Source: Betaproteobacteria bacterium
Lineage (GTDB): Bacteria > Pseudomonadota > Gammaproteobacteria > Burkholderiales > Burkholderiaceae_C
Assembly (NCBI GenBank): GCA_013289985.1
Contig: JABCYW010000057.1
Coordinates: 1 to 33,158, forward strand
Reading direction: 5' to 3'
DNA length: 33,158 nt
Shown here piece by piece: positions 7,556-15,971 of the stretch (position 1 is its first letter; the number at the start of each line of letters is the position of its first letter). The notes beneath the pieces were generated by a model. It saw only the letters and a list, made by a program, of their open reading frames with translations. It was not told the DNA's origin and did not search any database. A program made the translations under genes and the position numbers.

Positions 7556-7654
7556 ATGTCGCTGCCCTTCAGCCTCCGTCTCGCCCCCTGCCGCTGGCAC
7601 GCCGCCACGCGGCGCCAGGCCACGCGCGACCGAATTATTCGCGGGCTCGCCTGA
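7556..7654 (+). CDS. Putative 32-aa ileS leader peptide with tandem Ile codons
   Basis: A short frame begins MSLPFSLRLAP and ends RDRIIRGLA. Codons 27 and 28 (7634-7639) are ATT ATT, adjacent isoleucine codons of the form that is rare in this GC-rich window, five codons before the stop. A strong hairpin overlaps the stop codon and another follows, about 100 nt before isoleucyl-tRNA synthetase. This is the arrangement expected if ribosome stalling at Ile codons affects ileS expression. There is no T-run after the hairpins, so termination is not proven. It could also be a chance frame. Confidence 0.35.
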   Translation: MSLPFSLRLAPCRWHAATRRQATRDRIIRGLA

Positions 7655-7680
7655 GCCCGCCAAGACCGCGCGACGCGGTC
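7641..7680 (+). promoter_or_regulatory. Two tandem hairpins in the ileS leader
   Basis: Hairpin 1 is GCGGGCTC (7641-7648), loop GCCT, GAGCCCGC (7653-7660). It overlaps the leader stop codon TGA (7652-7654). Hairpin 2 is GACCGCG (7664-7670), loop CGA, CGCGGTC (7674-7680). Both are perfect. A ribosome paused on the ATT ATT codons would cover or melt hairpin 1. No uridine tract follows, so a Rho-dependent or translational role is more plausible than a classical attenuator. Confidence 0.5.
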
Positions 7681-7757
7681 ATCCGGCACCTCTTGCCGTC
7701 GCCCTCGACGGCTCCCCGCACAGCTTCCCGCGCGCCGCCTGACGACGCGCCACCGCC

Positions 7758-10622
7758 ATGACCGCCGACACCGACAAGACCGCCCCTGATTACCGCGCCA
7801 CGCTGAACCTGCCCGACACCCCGTTCCCGATGCGCGGCGACCTGCCCCGGCGCGAGCCGGGCTGGGTGCAGCAATGGGAGAAGGAAGGCCTGTACAAGCG
7901 CCTGCGCGACGCCCGCGTGGGCAAGCCCCTGTTCGTGCTGCACGACGGCCCGCCCTATGCCAACGGCCAGATCCACATGGGCCACGCCGTCAACAAGGTG
8001 TTGAAGGACATGATCGTCAAGACCCGTCAGCTGATGGGCTACGACGCCCAGTACGCGCCGGGCTGGGACTGCCACGGCCTGCCCATCGAGAATGCGATCG
8101 AGAAGGAATTCGGCCGCAAGCTGAGCCGCGACGACATGCAGGCCAAGAGCCGCGCCTACGCCACCGCGCAGATCGGCCAGCAGATGGTCGACTTCAAGCG
8201 CCTGGGCGTCATCGGCGACTGGGAGCATCCGTACCGCACGATGGACTTCGCCAACGAGGCCGGCGAGCTGCGCGCGTTCAAGCGCGTGATCGAGCGCGGC
8301 TTCGTCTACCGCGGCCTGAAGCCGGTGTACTGGTGCTTCGACTGCGGCTCGTCGCTGGCCGAGTTCGAGATCGAGTACGCCGACAAGAAGAGCTTCACCA
8401 TCGATGTCGGCTTCAAGTGCGCCGAGCCGGCCAAGCTCGCGGCCGCGTTCGGCCTCCCGGCGCTGGCCAAGGACGCCTTCGTCGTGATCTGGACGACCAC
8501 GCCCTGGACGATCCCCGCCAACCAGGCGCTCAACCTCAACCCGCAGCTCGAATACAGCCTCGTCGACACCGAGCGCGGCCTGCTGCTGCTCGCCTCGGCG
8601 CTGGTCGAGAAGTGCCTGGAGCGCTACGGCCTCGCGGGCACCGTCGTGGCCACCACGCCGGGCCAGTCGCTGGACGAGATCCGCTTCCGCCATCCGTTCG
8701 CGGAAGTGGACGCCGGCTACGACCGCCTGGCGCCGATCTACCTGGCCGACTACGCCACCGCCGACGACGGCACCGGCATCGTGCACTCGTCGCCCGCGTA
8801 CGGCGTGGACGACTTCAATTCCTGCGTCAGCCACGGCATGAAGATCGACGAGATCCTCAATCCCGTGCAGGGCTCCGGTGTCTACGCGCCCGAGCTGCCG
8901 CTGTTCGGCGGCCAGTTCATCTGGAAGGCGCAGCAGGCCATCGTCGACGCGCTGCGCGACGCCGGGCGGCTGTTCGCCACCTCGCAGATCACGCACAGCT
9001 ATCCGCATTGCTGGCGCCACAAGACGCCGGTGATCTACCGCGCCGCCGCGCAGTGGTTCGTGCGCATGGACGAGGGCGAAGGCGTGTTCACCCGGGACAA
9101 GGCGCCGGCCACGCTGCGCCAGCTGGCGCTCGCGGCCATCGACCAGACCACGTTCTATCCGGAGAACGGCAAGCTGCGCCTGCGCGACATGATCGCCGGC
9201 CGTCCCGACTGGTGCATCAGCCGCCAGCGCAGCTGGGGCGTGCCCATCCCGTTCTTCCTGCACAAGGACTCGGGCGAGCTGCATCCGCGCACGATGGAGA
9301 TCCTCGACCAGGCCGCCGACGTCGTCGAGAAGGGCGGCATCGAGGCCTGGAGCCGCGTCACCGCCGAGGAGATCCTCGGCCCCAAGGACGCGCCCGACTA
9401 CACCAAGAGCACCGACATCCTCGAGGTGTGGTTCGATTCCGGCTCCACGTTCTTCCACGTGCTGCGCGGCACGCACAAGGGCACGCCGGAGCACCCGGGC
9501 TTCCATCCGGACGGTCCGGAGGCCGACCTGTACCTGGAAGGCCACGACCAGCACCGCGGCTGGTTCCACTCGGCGCTGCTGCTCGCCTGCGCGCTGTACG
9601 GCCGCGCGCCTTACCGCGGCCTGCTGACCCACGGCTTCACGGTGGACAGCAAGGGCATCAAGATGAGCAAGTCGCTCAAGAACGGCATCGAGCCGCAGGA
9701 GGTGAGCGACAAGCTGGGCGCCGAGATCATCCGCCTGTGGGTGGCCGCCAGCGACTACTCGGGCGACATCGCCGGCGACAAGAAGATCCTCGACCGCGTG
9801 GTGGACGCGTACCGCCGCATCCGCAACACGCTGCGCTTCCTGCTGGCCAACACGAGCGACTTCGATCCGGCCAGGGACGCGGTGCCGCTGGCCGACCTGC
9901 TGGAGATCGACCGCTACGCCCTCGCCCGCGCCGCGCAGCTGCAGGCCGACATCCTGCAGCACTTCCAGGTCTACGAGTTCCACCCGGTCGTCTCCAAGCT
10001 GCAGATCTACTGCTCGGAGGACCTGGGCGCGTTCTACCTCGACGTGCTCAAGGATCGGCTGTACACCACGGCCCCGAAGTCGTTCGCGCGCCGGTCGGCC
10101 CAGACCGCGCTGTGGCACATCACGCACGCGATGCTGCGCTGGATGGCGCCGATGCTCAGCTTCACGGCCGAGGAGGCGTTCCCCGTCTTCGCGCCGGGCG
10201 CGTCGTTCTCGATCTTCACCGAGACCTTCTGGCATCTCGAGAGCGGCGACGCCGCGCTGATCGCCAAGTGGGATCGCGTGCACGCCATCCGCGAGGCGGC
10301 CAACAAGGCCATCGAGGAGGTCCGCCAGGCCGGCGGCGTGGGCTCGTCGCTGCAGGCCGAGCTCACCATCGCGGCCAACGCGGAAGACCGCGCGCTGCTG
10401 GCCTCGCTGGGCGACGACCTGAAGTTCGTCACCATCACCTCCGCCGTCCGGGTGGTGGAAGGCGAAGCGCTGGTGGTGACGGTGACGCCGTCGACCGCGC
10501 CCAAGTGCGAGCGCTGCTGGCACTGGCGCAGCGACGTGGGCGCCGATGCAGCGCACCCGACGATCTGCGGGCGCTGCACCAGCAACCTGTTCGGCACGGG
10601 CGAGGTGCGCAGCGTGGCGTAA
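7758..10622 (+). CDS. ileS: Isoleucyl-tRNA synthetase
   Basis: Charges tRNA-Ile with isoleucine and edits misactivated valine; cytoplasmic and essential. The 954-aa product is full length for a bacterial class Ia enzyme. The HIGH motif is HMGH (73-76) within [16 protein letters not shown]. The KMSKS motif is at 635-639. The editing (CP1) domain lies between them, with the [13 protein letters not shown] segment visible. The C-terminal zinc ribbon has Cys917, Cys920, Cys937 and Cys940. The zinc ribbon and overall form match the common proteobacterial (mupirocin-sensitive type) enzyme. The start is ATG 7758; no strong ribosome-binding site is seen. It is separated from ribF by three genes and from lspA by a gene on the opposite strand. 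Confidence 0.98.
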   Translation: MTADTDKTAPDYRATLNLPDTPFPMRGDLPRREPGWVQQWEKEGLYKRLRDARVGKPLFVLHDGPPYANGQIHMGHAVNKVLKDMIVKTRQLMGYDAQYAPGWDCHGLPIENAIEKEFGRKLSRDDMQAKSRAYATAQIGQQMVDFKRLGVIGDWEHPYRTMDFANEAGELRAFKRVIERGFVYRGLKPVYWCFDCGSSLAEFEIEYADKKSFTIDVGFKCAEPAKLAAAFGLPALAKDAFVVIWTTTPWTIPANQALNLNPQLEYSLVDTERGLLLLASALVEKCLERYGLAGTVVATTPGQSLDEIRFRHPFAEVDAGYDRLAPIYLADYATADDGTGIVHSSPAYGVDDFNSCVSHGMKIDEILNPVQGSGVYAPELPLFGGQFIWKAQQAIVDALRDAGRLFATSQITHSYPHCWRHKTPVIYRAAAQWFVRMDEGEGVFTRDKAPATLRQLALAAIDQTTFYPENGKLRLRDMIAGRPDWCISRQRSWGVPIPFFLHKDSGELHPRTMEILDQAADVVEKGGIEAWSRVTAEEILGPKDAPDYTKSTDILEVWFDSGSTFFHVLRGTHKGTPEHPGFHPDGPEADLYLEGHDQHRGWFHSALLLACALYGRAPYRGLLTHGFTVDSKGIKMSKSLKNGIEPQEVSDKLGAEIIRLWVAASDYSGDIAGDKKILDRVVDAYRRIRNTLRFLLANTSDFDPARDAVPLADLLEIDRYALARAAQLQADILQHFQVYEFHPVVSKLQIYCSEDLGAFYLDVLKDRLYTTAPKSFARRSAQTALWHITHAMLRWMAPMLSFTAEEAFPVFAPGASFSIFTETFWHLESGDAALIAKWDRVHAIREAANKAIEEVRQAGGVGSSLQAELTIAANAEDRALLASLGDDLKFVTITSAVRVVEGEALVVTVTPSTAPKCERCWHWRSDVGADAAHPTICGRCTSNLFGTGEVRSVA

Positions 10623-10636
10623 GGGGTCCGACCCCT
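10622..10636. repeat. Short palindrome between converging ileS and tonB-like genes
   Basis: AGGGGTC, one spacer base, then GACCCCT. It begins on the last base of the ileS stop codon and ends 8 nt before the stop of the opposing gene. Its AGGGGTC arm equals the start of the outer arms of the nested repeats at 7404 and 16122. It may be a minimal relative of those elements and may also act as a bidirectional stem for 3' ends. No T-run follows. Confidence 0.5.
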
Positions 10637-10644
10637 CCAGCTTC

Positions 10645-11301
10645 CTAGTTCAGGTTCCAGACGTAGTCGACATCCGCCGTGCCGCCCACCGGCCGGCCCG
10701 ACTCGTCGGCGCCCACCGTCACCGGGCATTGCGCCAGCGCGTCGGCGGCGGCCTTGTCCATCAGGCGATGCTCGCGCGTGGGGCCCGAGGACTGCAGGAT
10801 CTGCGCCGATGCGATGCGGCCCAGCGCGTCCACGGTGAAGCGGATCCGGGACACGCCGGTGGTGCCCGCGCGCTGCGCCGCGGCCGGGTAGACCGGGCGG
10901 CAGCCCGCCGCCCCGGCATTCAGTACGGCGGGACGCGCTGCGGCGTGCGAGACCGGCGTCACGGGCAGATCGACCCGGGCCACGACGACCGGCGGCTCCA
11001 CGGGGGGATGGTTGTCCGCCTGAACCGCCCGCAGCGTCGGCTCCGTTCGATCGACCTCGATGGGAGGAATCGGCGCCTCGAGCTTCAGCTTGATCTGCGC
11101 GGCCTGCGGCAGGTCGACGCTCTTGTGCTCCACCTTCACCTCCGGCTGCAACGGCTCCAGGACGACGGGCCGCGGCTCCGGTTGCGGCGCGTGCAGCCGG
11201 GAGGACAGCAGCGCCGCCGCCAGCAGCACGTGCAGGCCGACGACGATCATGAGGCCGACCGGGTGGCGGTCGGTGCGACGCTGCGAAAGGGCGAAGTTCA
11301 T
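10645..11301 (-). CDS. TonB-family energy-transducer-like protein
   Basis: The 218-aa product has one N-terminal membrane segment (about residues 16-33, VGLMIVVGLHVLLAAALL). A Pro/Glu/Val-rich periplasmic linker follows (PEPRPVVLEPLQPEVKVE and so on), then a C-terminal TonB-like domain (from CRPVYPAAAQRAGTTG through RIRFTVDALGRI to the Asp/Asn end). Such proteins transmit proton-motive-force energy to outer-membrane receptors. No exbB/exbD neighbours are present, so the receptor and function are open. The ATG at 11301 is chosen because GGAGG lies 7 nt upstream. It sits on the opposite strand between ileS and lspA, which are normally adjacent, suggesting insertion into a conserved cluster. A candidate promoter lies at 11492-11520. 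Confidence 0.85.
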   Translation of the reverse strand: MNFALSQRRTDRHPVGLMIVVGLHVLLAAALLSSRLHAPQPEPRPVVLEPLQPEVKVEHKSVDLPQAAQIKLKLEAPIPPIEVDRTEPTLRAVQADNHPPVEPPVVVARVDLPVTPVSHAAARPAVLNAGAAGCRPVYPAAAQRAGTTGVSRIRFTVDALGRIASAQILQSSGPTREHRLMDKAAADALAQCPVTVGADESGRPVGGTADVDYVWNLN

Positions 11302-11654
11302 GCGGAGTCCTCCAGGGTTGACCAATGGGACGCGGTGCCCGGATCCGTCGGAAGTGCGCCCTTGTGCGCACGCCGGCAGCCCCGGAACCCGCGTTTCGTC
11401 TCGATGAAACGTGCCGGATGTCGAAAGGAGGTGAACGGCGCGGAAAAAAGTTTTCCGTTCGTAAATCCCCGAGCCAACGCCGTGATTCCCGTTTTATGCG
11501 AGCCGCACTGCGTCGGTCAATGCGGACACGCCGCTTTTTTCATACGTTTGTTAACAGGTCGGAAGCGCTCGACAACGGCTAAAGTAGCTGCTTTTGCGCG
11601 GAGTCAATCCCGCGCATTGGCGAGCCCGCCTCCGACCCCCCGTTCAGCGTCTCC
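11302..11654. other. Divergent regulatory gap between tonB-like gene and lspA
   Basis: This 353-nt stretch has no supported gene. It holds a minus-strand promoter (11492-11520), a CGTTTC/GAAACG hairpin (11392-11411), a GTGCGC/GCGCAC hairpin (about 11355-11371) and a CGGAAAA-aag-TTTTCCG inverted repeat (11441-11457). There is also a near-perfect Shine-Dalgarno AAAGGAGGTGA (about 11424-11434) on the plus strand with no start codon at a usable distance. On the minus strand that last sequence reads as an anti-Shine-Dalgarno inside the tonB-like leader. I could not define an lspA promoter. Confidence 0.5.
11492..11520 (-). promoter_or_regulatory. Candidate promoter for the tonB-like gene
   Basis: On the minus strand, TTGACC (11515-11520) is followed after 17 nt by ATAAAA (11492-11497). 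The implied 5' leader is about 185 nt and contains several hairpins. This is a sequence match only. Confidence 0.45.
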
Positions 11655-12164
11655 ATGGCATCCCGATCCCTTTCCCGTTCCGCCGGCGCCGGCCCCACGA
11701 TGTGGCTGTGGCTGGGCATCGCGCTGGCCGTGGTGCTTCTCGACCAGTTCGCCAAGGCCCTCATCACCGGCGACTTCCGCCTGGGCGAGAGCCGCACCGT
11801 CACGTCCTTCTTCGACGTGGTGCGGCTCGAGAACACGGGCATGGCCTGGTCGCTGCTCGCCAGCGCCGGCGGCTGGCAGCGCTGGTTCTTCATCGCGCTG
11901 GCGCTGGCCGCCTCGGCCTTCATGCTGACCCTGCTGATGCGCAACGGGTCGCAGAAGCTGTTCTCGTTCGCCATCGCCATGGTGATGGGCGGCGCCATCG
12001 GCAACGTCATCGACCGCGTGGCGCGCGGCGCGGTGGTCGACTTCATCTCGCTGCACTGGCACCAGGCCTACACCTTCCCGGCCTTCAACCTGGCCGACAG
12101 CGCGATCACGCTGGGCGCGATCTGCCTGATCCTCGACGAGCTCCGGCGCGTCCGCCAGGGGTGA
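11655..12164 (+). CDS. lspA: Lipoprotein signal peptidase (signal peptidase II)
   Basis: Inner-membrane aspartyl protease that cleaves the signal peptide of diacylglyceryl-prolipoproteins just before the lipid-modified Cys. The 169-aa product has four predicted membrane helices (about 15-33, 75-95, 101-120, 145-162). The catalytic aspartates are D129 (VVDFI) and D148 (FNLADS), 19 residues apart as in characterised LspA. The conserved NTG segment (60-62; NTGMAWS where many homologues have NxGAAFS) and GNVIDR (116-121) are present. The stop overlaps the start of the next gene, giving translational coupling. In Burkholderiales it normally follows ileS directly; here the tonB-like gene intervenes. 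The lipoprotein at 3556-5580 is a likely substrate. Confidence 0.97.
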   Translation: MASRSLSRSAGAGPTMWLWLGIALAVVLLDQFAKALITGDFRLGESRTVTSFFDVVRLENTGMAWSLLASAGGWQRWFFIALALAASAFMLTLLMRNGSQKLFSFAIAMVMGGAIGNVIDRVARGAVVDFISLHWHQAYTFPAFNLADSAITLGAICLILDELRRVRQG

Positions 12165-12994
12165 TGATGGCCCGACGCCCGCCCCTTCCCGTCCTCGCGG
12201 GCGCCGCCACCCTCCTCGCCGCGCTCGCCGTTCCCGCCGCCGGCGCCGCGCCGCCCGCCGGGCTCGCGGCCAACGACCTCGAGGCGCTCACCAGCGTCGA
12301 GCTGCGCGAGCGCATCGCGCACGGCAGCACCACGGTCATCGTGCCCATCGGCGGCACCGAGCAGAACGGCGCACACATGGTGCTGGGCAAGCACAACGTG
12401 CGCGCGCACGTGCTGGCCGACCGCATCGCCGACGCGCTGGGCAACGCCATCGTGGCCCCGACCATCGCCTACGTGCCCGAAGGCAGCATCCACCCGCCCG
12501 AGGCGCACATGAAGTACGCCGGCACGATCTCGGTGCCCGACGCGGTCTTCGAGGGCCTGCTGGAGGCCACCGCGCGCAGCTTCAAGCAGCACGGCTTCAA
12601 GGACGTCGTGTTCCTCGGCGACCACGGCGGCTACCAGTCCGGCCTCACGCGCGTGGCCGACAAGCTCGATCGCGAGTGGGCGAAGGATCCGGCCTGCCGC
12701 GTGCACGCGCCGCTGGAGTACTACCGCATCACGCAGACGGCCTACGTCGCCGCGCTGAAGGCCCATGGCGTGTCCGACGCCGAGATGGGCTCGCACGCCG
12801 GCCTGGCCGACACCGCGCTCGCCCTGGCCATCGATCCGGCGCTGGTGCGCGCGGACAAGCTGGCCGGCCCGTATCCCGCCGGCGTGACCGGCAACCCCAA
12901 ACGCGCCACCGCCGAACTGGGCGAGCTGGGCACCCGCCTGGTGGTCGAGACCACCGTCGCCGCGATCCGCAAGGAAACGCAGGCTCCTCGTTGA
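12164..12994 (+). CDS. Exported creatininase-family amidohydrolase-like protein
   Basis: The 276-aa product has a signal peptide (about residues 1-28, ending AAGAA), unlike cytoplasmic creatininase. The fold signature is PIGGTEQNGAHMVLGKHN (61-78), then VPEGSIHPPEAH, then LGDHGGYQSG (151-160) and EMGSHAG (207-213). By recalled alignment to creatininase, the first Glu ligand is kept (E66), but a His ligand is Asn68 and the Asp ligand position is His77, so the metal site is rearranged. H154 is kept. Substrate unknown. The start ATG at 12164 overlaps the lspA stop (TGATG), so the two are co-translated. An alternative ATG lies one codon later. Family confident, activity open. Confidence 0.85.
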   Translation: MMARRPPLPVLAGAATLLAALAVPAAGAAPPAGLAANDLEALTSVELRERIAHGSTTVIVPIGGTEQNGAHMVLGKHNVRAHVLADRIADALGNAIVAPTIAYVPEGSIHPPEAHMKYAGTISVPDAVFEGLLEATARSFKQHGFKDVVFLGDHGGYQSGLTRVADKLDREWAKDPACRVHAPLEYYRITQTAYVAALKAHGVSDAEMGSHAGLADTALALAIDPALVRADKLAGPYPAGVTGNPKRATAELGELGTRLVVETTVAAIRKETQAPR

Positions 12995-13018
12995 CCAACG
13001 CCGCACACCACTGACCAG

Positions 13019-13957
13019 ATGCCCGTCGCCGTCGACTATCCGATGCTGCCGCTGCTGGACATGACGCTCTTCCCGGGGAGCGAGACGTCGCTGTTCGTGG
13101 GTCGGGCGTTGTCGCGCGCGTCGGTGGAGGCGGCCGTGGCCGGCAACGGCGAGCTGGTGGTGGTGCGCCAGCGCGAGTTCGGCACGCTGGAATTCACGGC
13201 CACCGACCTGCACACGGTGGGCACGCTGGCCAAGGTCACCTCGCTCACGCGCCTGCCCGACGGCACGCTCAAGATCACCGTGTCGGCCCACGGCCGCGTG
13301 TCCATCGACTCCGTGCGCCGCTCCGACCACTTCCGGGTGTTCGCCACCCTGCTGCCCGCGCCGCCCTGCCCGCCCGCGCGTTCCGCGCGCCTGCGCGCCG
13401 CGCTGCTGCGCCGCGTAGGCACCGCGCTGGCGCCCGAGCAGCTCGCGCTGCTGCGCGCCGTGCCCGAGGCCGGCCAGCTGGTCGACACGCTGATGCCGCT
13501 GCTGGCCACGCCCAGCGCGCGCAGCATCCACCCGCACCACTCGCTGCACCAGGGGCTGCTCGAGAAGCTCGACGGCGAGCAGCGCCTGCTCAAGCTGATG
13601 AAGATGCTGCCGCACAACCGGCGCGCCGAGGTGCCGCATAACGGCGACTTCACGCAGGCGCTGGCGCTGCCCGGGTTCGACCCGGCCGGCGAGCCGCAGG
13701 CCCGCACGACGGCCGACGGCAGCCTGTGGCTCGTGTTCGCCGCGATGCCGCCGTCGTGGTTCCAGCCCACCGACGCCACCGGCCCGCTGGGCCCGTGCAC
13801 CGACCTCGATCGCCTGCTCGAGCGCGCCACCGGCTGCCCCGTGTTCTGGGACAGCATGAAGCTGCTGCTGGTCGACAACCCCAAGCCCGACACCGTCGCG
13901 CGCATCGAGCGCTTCCTGCGCGGCGTGCGCCAGGGCTGGGCCGCCGCCACGAACTAG
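13019..13957 (+). CDS. Stand-alone Lon N-terminal (substrate-binding) domain protein
   Basis: The 312-aa product begins with features of the Lon protease N-domain: LPLLDMTLFPGSETSLFVGRALSRASVEAAVAGNGELVVV, followed by the TDLHTVGTLAKVTSLTRLPDGTLKITVSAHGRVSI strand pattern (roughly residues 9-100) and a helical part ending with KLDGEQRLLKLMKML (to about 200). There is no AAA+ or Lon protease domain, so it cannot be a protease itself. The C-terminal 100 residues (LWLVFAAMPPSWFQ, CPVFWDSMKLLLVDNPK) are not recognised. It follows the creatininase-like gene by 24 nt and is probably in the lspA operon. It might recognise or deliver proteins to a protease, which is inference. Confidence 0.75.
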   Translation: MPVAVDYPMLPLLDMTLFPGSETSLFVGRALSRASVEAAVAGNGELVVVRQREFGTLEFTATDLHTVGTLAKVTSLTRLPDGTLKITVSAHGRVSIDSVRRSDHFRVFATLLPAPPCPPARSARLRAALLRRVGTALAPEQLALLRAVPEAGQLVDTLMPLLATPSARSIHPHHSLHQGLLEKLDGEQRLLKLMKMLPHNRRAEVPHNGDFTQALALPGFDPAGEPQARTTADGSLWLVFAAMPPSWFQPTDATGPLGPCTDLDRLLERATGCPVFWDSMKLLLVDNPKPDTVARIERFLRGVRQGWAAATN

Positions 13958-14095
13958 CGGCGCGGTCGCTGCTCGACATCAAGGAAGGCCGCCGAATCCC
14001 GGCGAGAATCGGGGACGACACGAGCGCCCGGCGCCAGGGAACGTTCCCGGCCACGTCGCCTCGAACCACGTCCCCCGACCCGAGCCCACGCCCTC

Positions 14096-15337
14096 ATGAA
14101 CGCCACCTTCCGCCGCGCCGCGCCGCTGCTCGCGACCCTCACCCTCGCCGCGCTGCCGCCGGCCGGCCACGCCGCCGACGCCGCCCACGCCATCGCCACC
14201 GCGCCCGGCATGCCGCCGGTCGTCGACCCGAACAACCTCTACAGCGAGACCAGCGGCCCCGAGCACGTCAGCCCCGCGCTGAAGGACGACCTGGTGCGCG
14301 TATACGTGCCCAACCTGCGCGGCAACTCGGTCAGCGTGATCGACCCCGCGAAGATGAAGGTGGTCGAGACCCTCAAGGTGGGCCAGGCGCCGCAGCACGT
14401 GGTGGTGGGCTACGACCTGCGCACGCTGTGGGCCGCCAACAATGCCGAGCGCAGCAACAACGGCAGCCTCACGCCCATCGACCCGCGCACCGGCAGGACC
14501 GGCGCCGCGATCCCCGTCGACGACCCGTACAACATGTACTTCACGCCGGACGGCAAGTCGGCCATCGTCGTGGCCGAGGCGCGCCACCGCCTCGACTTCC
14601 GCGACCCGAAGACGATGGCGATGCAGTACTCGATCGACGCGCCGAAGTGCGGCGGCATCAACCACGCCGACTTCTCCATCGACGGCAGGACCGCGTTCTT
14701 CACCTGCGAGTTCGACGGCTCCATCGCCAGGATCGACCTGGTCGAGCGCAAGGTGACCGGCTACCTCGTGCTGCCGATGCCGGCCACGCGGCTGAAGGAC
14801 AAGTTCGTCGCCGCGGGCGGTCCCACCACCGAGGTCTGCACCTCGCGCAAGGGCATGCCGCAGGACATCCGCTTCTCGCCCGACGGCCGCAAGCTGTACG
14901 TGGCCGACATGGAGGCCGACGGCGTCCACGTGGTCGACGCCGCCGCGTTCAAGGAGGTGGCGTTCATCACCACCGGCGTCGCCGCGCACGGCCTGTATCC
15001 CAGCCGCGACGGCACGAGGCTCTACGTCGCCAACCGCGGCTCGCACCGCATCCACGGCCCGCGCCACGGCCCGGGCAGCGTCACGGTGCTCGCTTTCGCC
15101 ACCGACAAGATCGTGGCCAACTGGCAGGTGCCCGGCGGCGGCAGCCCCGACATGGGCAACGTCACGGCCGACGGCAAGTACCTGTGGCTCTCGGGCCGCT
15201 ACGACGACGTCGTCTACCGCTTCGACACCGCCAACGGCGCGGTGCAGCAGGTGGCTGTCGGCCAGGAGCCGCACGGCCTGACCGTGTGGCCTCAACCGGG
15301 TCGTTATTCGCTGGGCCACACGGGCAACCTGCGCTGA
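14096..15337 (+). CDS. Periplasmic YVTN-type beta-propeller protein
   Basis: The 413-aa product has a signal peptide (cleavage near AGHA-AD, about residue 26). Repeated blades of the surrogate-propeller kind follow: VYVPNLRGNSVSVIDPAKMKVVETLKVG, FTPDGKSAIVVAEARHRLDFRD, FSPDGRKLYVADMEADGVHVVD, PSRDGTRLYVANRGSH, then ADGKYLWLSGRYDDVVYRFD. About seven blades are plausible. Such proteins bind ligands or partners in the periplasm; the specific role is unknown. Two internal cysteines (in APKCGG and FFTCEF) and one in EVCTS are present. It has its own leader after the Lon-domain gene, and a 9-bp hairpin lies downstream (15386-15408). Confidence 0.82.
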   Translation: MNATFRRAAPLLATLTLAALPPAGHAADAAHAIATAPGMPPVVDPNNLYSETSGPEHVSPALKDDLVRVYVPNLRGNSVSVIDPAKMKVVETLKVGQAPQHVVVGYDLRTLWAANNAERSNNGSLTPIDPRTGRTGAAIPVDDPYNMYFTPDGKSAIVVAEARHRLDFRDPKTMAMQYSIDAPKCGGINHADFSIDGRTAFFTCEFDGSIARIDLVERKVTGYLVLPMPATRLKDKFVAAGGPTTEVCTSRKGMPQDIRFSPDGRKLYVADMEADGVHVVDAAAFKEVAFITTGVAAHGLYPSRDGTRLYVANRGSHRIHGPRHGPGSVTVLAFATDKIVANWQVPGGGSPDMGNVTADGKYLWLSGRYDDVVYRFDTANGAVQQVAVGQEPHGLTVWPQPGRYSLGHTGNLR

Positions 15338-15385
15338 GGTAAGCTCGCGCCGGCCTGAGCCCGGCTTGACCGGGCAAGGCATGCC

Positions 15386-15408
15386 GCCGCGCACCTCGCG
15401 TGCGCGGC
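15386..15408. repeat. Hairpin downstream of the beta-propeller gene
   Basis: GCCGCGCAC (15386-15394), loop of 5 nt, GTGCGCGGC (15400-15408). It is placed as a 3'-end structure between the propeller gene and the outer-membrane protein gene. There is no T-run, so intrinsic termination is doubtful. Confidence 0.45.
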
Positions 15409-15448
15409 ATTCCATCCGTGTCAATCAAATCCCTGGGGAGGGATACGC

Positions 15449-15970
15449 ATGTACAAGTTCATGAAGGCCGCTGCGGCGGCCGCCGTCCTGGCATCGGCCG
15501 GCAACACGTTCGCCGCCACCTTCGTGCCCGAGCTGGGCATCGGCAAGGCCAGCGGCAAGGACGTCAACCTCAGCGGCGAGACCTCGCGCGACACCTGGGT
15601 CTACACCGCGGCCTTCGGCGTCGTCTCCGACATCGGGTTGGGCGCGCGCATCATCACGATCGCCGACGGCGACCCGTTCCGCGGCTTCTTCGCCACCGAC
15701 CGCTCGTTCGACAACTTCGTCGGCGTGCAGGGCACGGGCGCGCTGCCCCTGGGCGAGAAGTTGAAGCTCACCGGCGGCCTGGGGATCGGCCGCACGAAGC
15801 TCGACACGGGCAACACCAGCACTGTGTCGTCGCAGACGATCACCGACGGCCTGCTGTCGGTGGGCCTGCAGTGGCAGCCGGCCCAGCACTTCGCGATGGA
15901 ACTGCGCGTGCAGCACCTGACCACCAGCAGCGTCACCAGCACCACCCTGCAGTTCCAGGTGCCGTTCTGA
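15449..15970 (+). CDS. Small outer-membrane beta-barrel-like protein
   Basis: The 173-aa product has a signal peptide (about residues 1-22, ending TFA). Alternating strands ending in a typical outer-membrane C-terminus (TTLQFQVPF, final Phe) fit a small OmpA/OmpX-like barrel of about eight strands. Strand-like segments include TWVYTAAFGVVSDIGLGARIITI, LKLTGGLGIGRTKLD, GLLSVGLQWQPAQHFAMELRVQHL. A strong GGGGAGGG ribosome-binding site lies about 7 nt before ATG 15449. Function unknown; it may be a structural or lipid-modifying barrel, but no catalytic motif is visible. It is followed by an acetyltransferase remnant and a repeat element. Confidence 0.75.
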   Translation: MYKFMKAAAAAAVLASAGNTFAATFVPELGIGKASGKDVNLSGETSRDTWVYTAAFGVVSDIGLGARIITIADGDPFRGFFATDRSFDNFVGVQGTGALPLGEKLKLTGGLGIGRTKLDTGNTSTVSSQTITDGLLSVGLQWQPAQHFAMELRVQHLTTSSVTSTTLQFQVPF

Positions 15971-15971
15971 C

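Noticed and set aside
7635-10556. 973-codon open frame antisense to ileS
   Set aside because: A shadow of the high-GC ileS gene. Its composition is low-complexity Arg/Ala/Gly/Val/His, with no family landmarks, while ileS has all motifs.
11418-11582. 54-codon plus-strand frame beginning MSKGGERRGKKF before lspA
   Set aside because: Highly basic, no ribosome-binding site before its ATG, no recognisable family. The strong Shine-Dalgarno-like AAAGGAGGTGA lies inside it, not before it.
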